7,186 nt of DNA from Ardenticatenales bacterium (GTDB taxonomy: Bacteria; Chloroflexota; Anaerolineae; Promineifilales; UBA4811): contig WSZX01000436.1 in NCBI GenBank assembly GCA_013139935.1, positions 1-7,186 of the forward strand. The letters run 5' to 3'. Under the pieces are notes generated by a model that saw only the letters and a list, made by a program, of their open reading frames with translations, was not told the origin of the DNA and ran no database searches. Of this stretch, positions 6,320 to 7,186 are shown piece after piece; within the stretch, counting starts at the first letter, position 1, and each line of letters starts with the position of its first letter. Made by a program: the position numbers and the translations under genes.

Positions 6320-6326
6320 CAATAGT

Positions 6327-7186
6327 ATGTCTGCGAAACGTACACCTTCGAGCCTGCTACTGTTGGCTCTCTTGCTGGGGAATCTCTGCCTGGCGGCGAT
6401 TCCCTCTTACTCGGCCGAGGCGGCGCCGGTCGCACAGGGAGAGAACCTCCTGAACAGCCCCGGCTTTGAGGGAATCTTTGGGTCCCAGGGGACCGATTCG
6501 AGCTGGGCCGCCTGGCACCAGGAGCTGTTATGCGGGGAGGGTGAAAGGCCATCTGATCTCAACTATGCCTGCCGGCCGGAATGGAGTGCCGAAACTGTGA
6601 CTGCGGACCTTATACACGGTGGCAGCAAGTCGCAGCATGTTGGAGTCTACTGGACTCCCTGGCACGGTGGAGTCTTCCAGACCGTGAATGCCCCGGCCGG
6701 TGCCCTGGTTCGCCTCACCGCGTGGGGCCGGGTTCGCGCTTCGGGGGAGTACTATCCCGCCCCCTCCGACGCGAGCGTCAACGGCCGTATGCAGGTTGGC
6801 ATTGATCCCAACGGGACCGGATTATGGTATCAGGGCGTTGTCTGGTCCGGCACCATCAATCCACACGATGTCTGGCAGGCCGTCTCGGTAGAGGCGACAG
6901 TTGGCCAGTCTGGTGTCATCTCGGTCTATCTTGCGGCCGATTTCAGAGGATTCAGCCTCAGGCACCTGGATGTCTGGTGGGACGATGCCACTCTGCAGGT
7001 TGTCACCCCACCCACAGCAACCCCGGCGCCGCTCCCAACCGCTCCCCCTCCGCCACCATCACCGGTCGCGACCGATACGCCGCTCCCGACCCCCACGCCA
7101 GAGCCCACCGCCACACCGGTGAACACTGCTACTCCTACCGCCCCGCCGGAGCCCACCGCTTCACCCACTCCCGAGACAGCAGCCAT
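6327..7186 (+). CDS. Secreted surface protein, paralogue of the preceding gene (3' truncated)
   Basis: An open frame of 286 codons running off the right edge. Residues 1-33 form a signal peptide (SAKRTPSSLLLLALLLGNL, then a small-residue region before EAAPVAQ). Residues 38-226 form a jelly-roll-like domain that parallels the upstream protein: ENLLNSPGFEG (40-50) against ENLLLNPGFEG, 'GRMQVGIDPNGTG' (153-165) against 'MRMRIGIDPTGGT', 'VVWSG' against 'VVWSA', and 'VWWDDATLQVV' (216-226) against 'AYFDDASLVVV'. Two Cys (69, 82) lie at positions unlike the upstream pair. From about 227 to the edge the sequence is a Pro/Thr/Ala/Glu linker with repeated TPTP and EPTA units. Whatever follows, LysM or an anchor by analogy, is outside the window. 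It is probably an ancient tandem duplicate of its neighbour, since similarity is clear in motifs but low overall. A sugar-binding or cell-surface role is inferred from the fold type only. Confidence 0.85.
   Translation, partial: MSAKRTPSSLLLLALLLGNLCLAAIPSYSAEAAPVAQGENLLNSPGFEGIFGSQGTDSSWAAWHQELLCGEGERPSDLNYACRPEWSAETVTADLIHGGSKSQHVGVYWTPWHGGVFQTVNAPAGALVRLTAWGRVRASGEYYPAPSDASVNGRMQVGIDPNGTGLWYQGVVWSGTINPHDVWQAVSVEATVGQSGVISVYLAADFRGFSLRHLDVWWDDATLQVVTPPTATPAPLPTAPPPPPSPVATDTPLPTPTPEPTATPVNTATPTAPPEPTASPTPETAA

Noticed and set aside
6926..7186. Minus-strand Val/Gly-rich open frame at the right edge
   Set aside because: It is the complement of the Pro/Thr linker (low-complexity GGN/GTN codons) of the + strand surface protein and looks like a composition artefact.
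7005..7186. Possible short tandem DNA repeat array
   Set aside because: The repetition is at amino-acid level (Pro/Thr/Ala/Glu) with varied codons and no fixed repeat unit, so it is a protein linker and not a satellite or CRISPR-like array.

Overview
The window looks like a piece of a GC-rich bacterial chromosome or metagenomic contig, most likely from the phylum Chloroflexota (Anaerolineae/Caldilineae-type). This is an inference from protein style. The glycosyltransferase with the 'HIDEEPYN' motif, the GT-C membrane enzyme with a soluble C-terminal 'VTLYW...FVHL' module, and the secreted proteins with long Pro/Thr linkers are all forms I associate with that group. There are no RNA genes, insertion sequences or CRISPR arrays.

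Layout. At the extreme left is the last 24 codons of a + strand gene encoding a Trm112-like zinc ribbon. It converges on, and overlaps by 19 bp, the end of a three-gene minus-strand cluster that reads right to left. The cluster holds a GT4 glycosyltransferase (2413-1313), a lipoprotein with a degenerate LytM/M23 peptidase-like fold (1316-408), and a small unidentified ORF (411-58). Successive members overlap by 4 bp (ATGA, then TTGA), as expected for translational coupling. A divergent intergenic region (2414-2557) carries a near-perfect sigma70-type promoter pointing rightward (TTGACA, 16 bp, extended TGcTATAAT). Downstream on the + strand are a polytopic GT-C (PMT/ArnT-like) glycosyltransferase (2558-4525) and two related secreted or surface proteins: 4622-6232, complete, and 6327 to the right edge, cut off. 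The two surface proteins share a signal peptide plus an N-terminal 'ENLL..(P)GFEG' jelly-roll-like domain and a Pro/Thr-rich linker. The complete one adds a LysM domain, an acidic Ala/Glu segment, an SdrD_B-like domain and a C-terminal membrane anchor.

How the genes may work together (inference): the window reads as a cell-envelope locus. A cytoplasmic GT4 enzyme could build a glycan or glycolipid, the GT-C enzyme could move a sugar from a polyprenyl carrier on the outer face of the membrane, and the neighbouring secreted proteins, with Thr/Pro-rich linkers and a peptidoglycan-binding LysM, would be plausible acceptors or wall-anchored partners. The LytM-like lipoprotein lacks most of its zinc ligands and is probably a non-catalytic envelope protein. 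I found no sign of a defence system, mobile element or other clearly new machinery. The most interesting items are the pseudo-peptidase, the GT-C enzyme beside Thr/Pro-linker proteins, and the structured 94-bp spacer between the two surface-protein genes.
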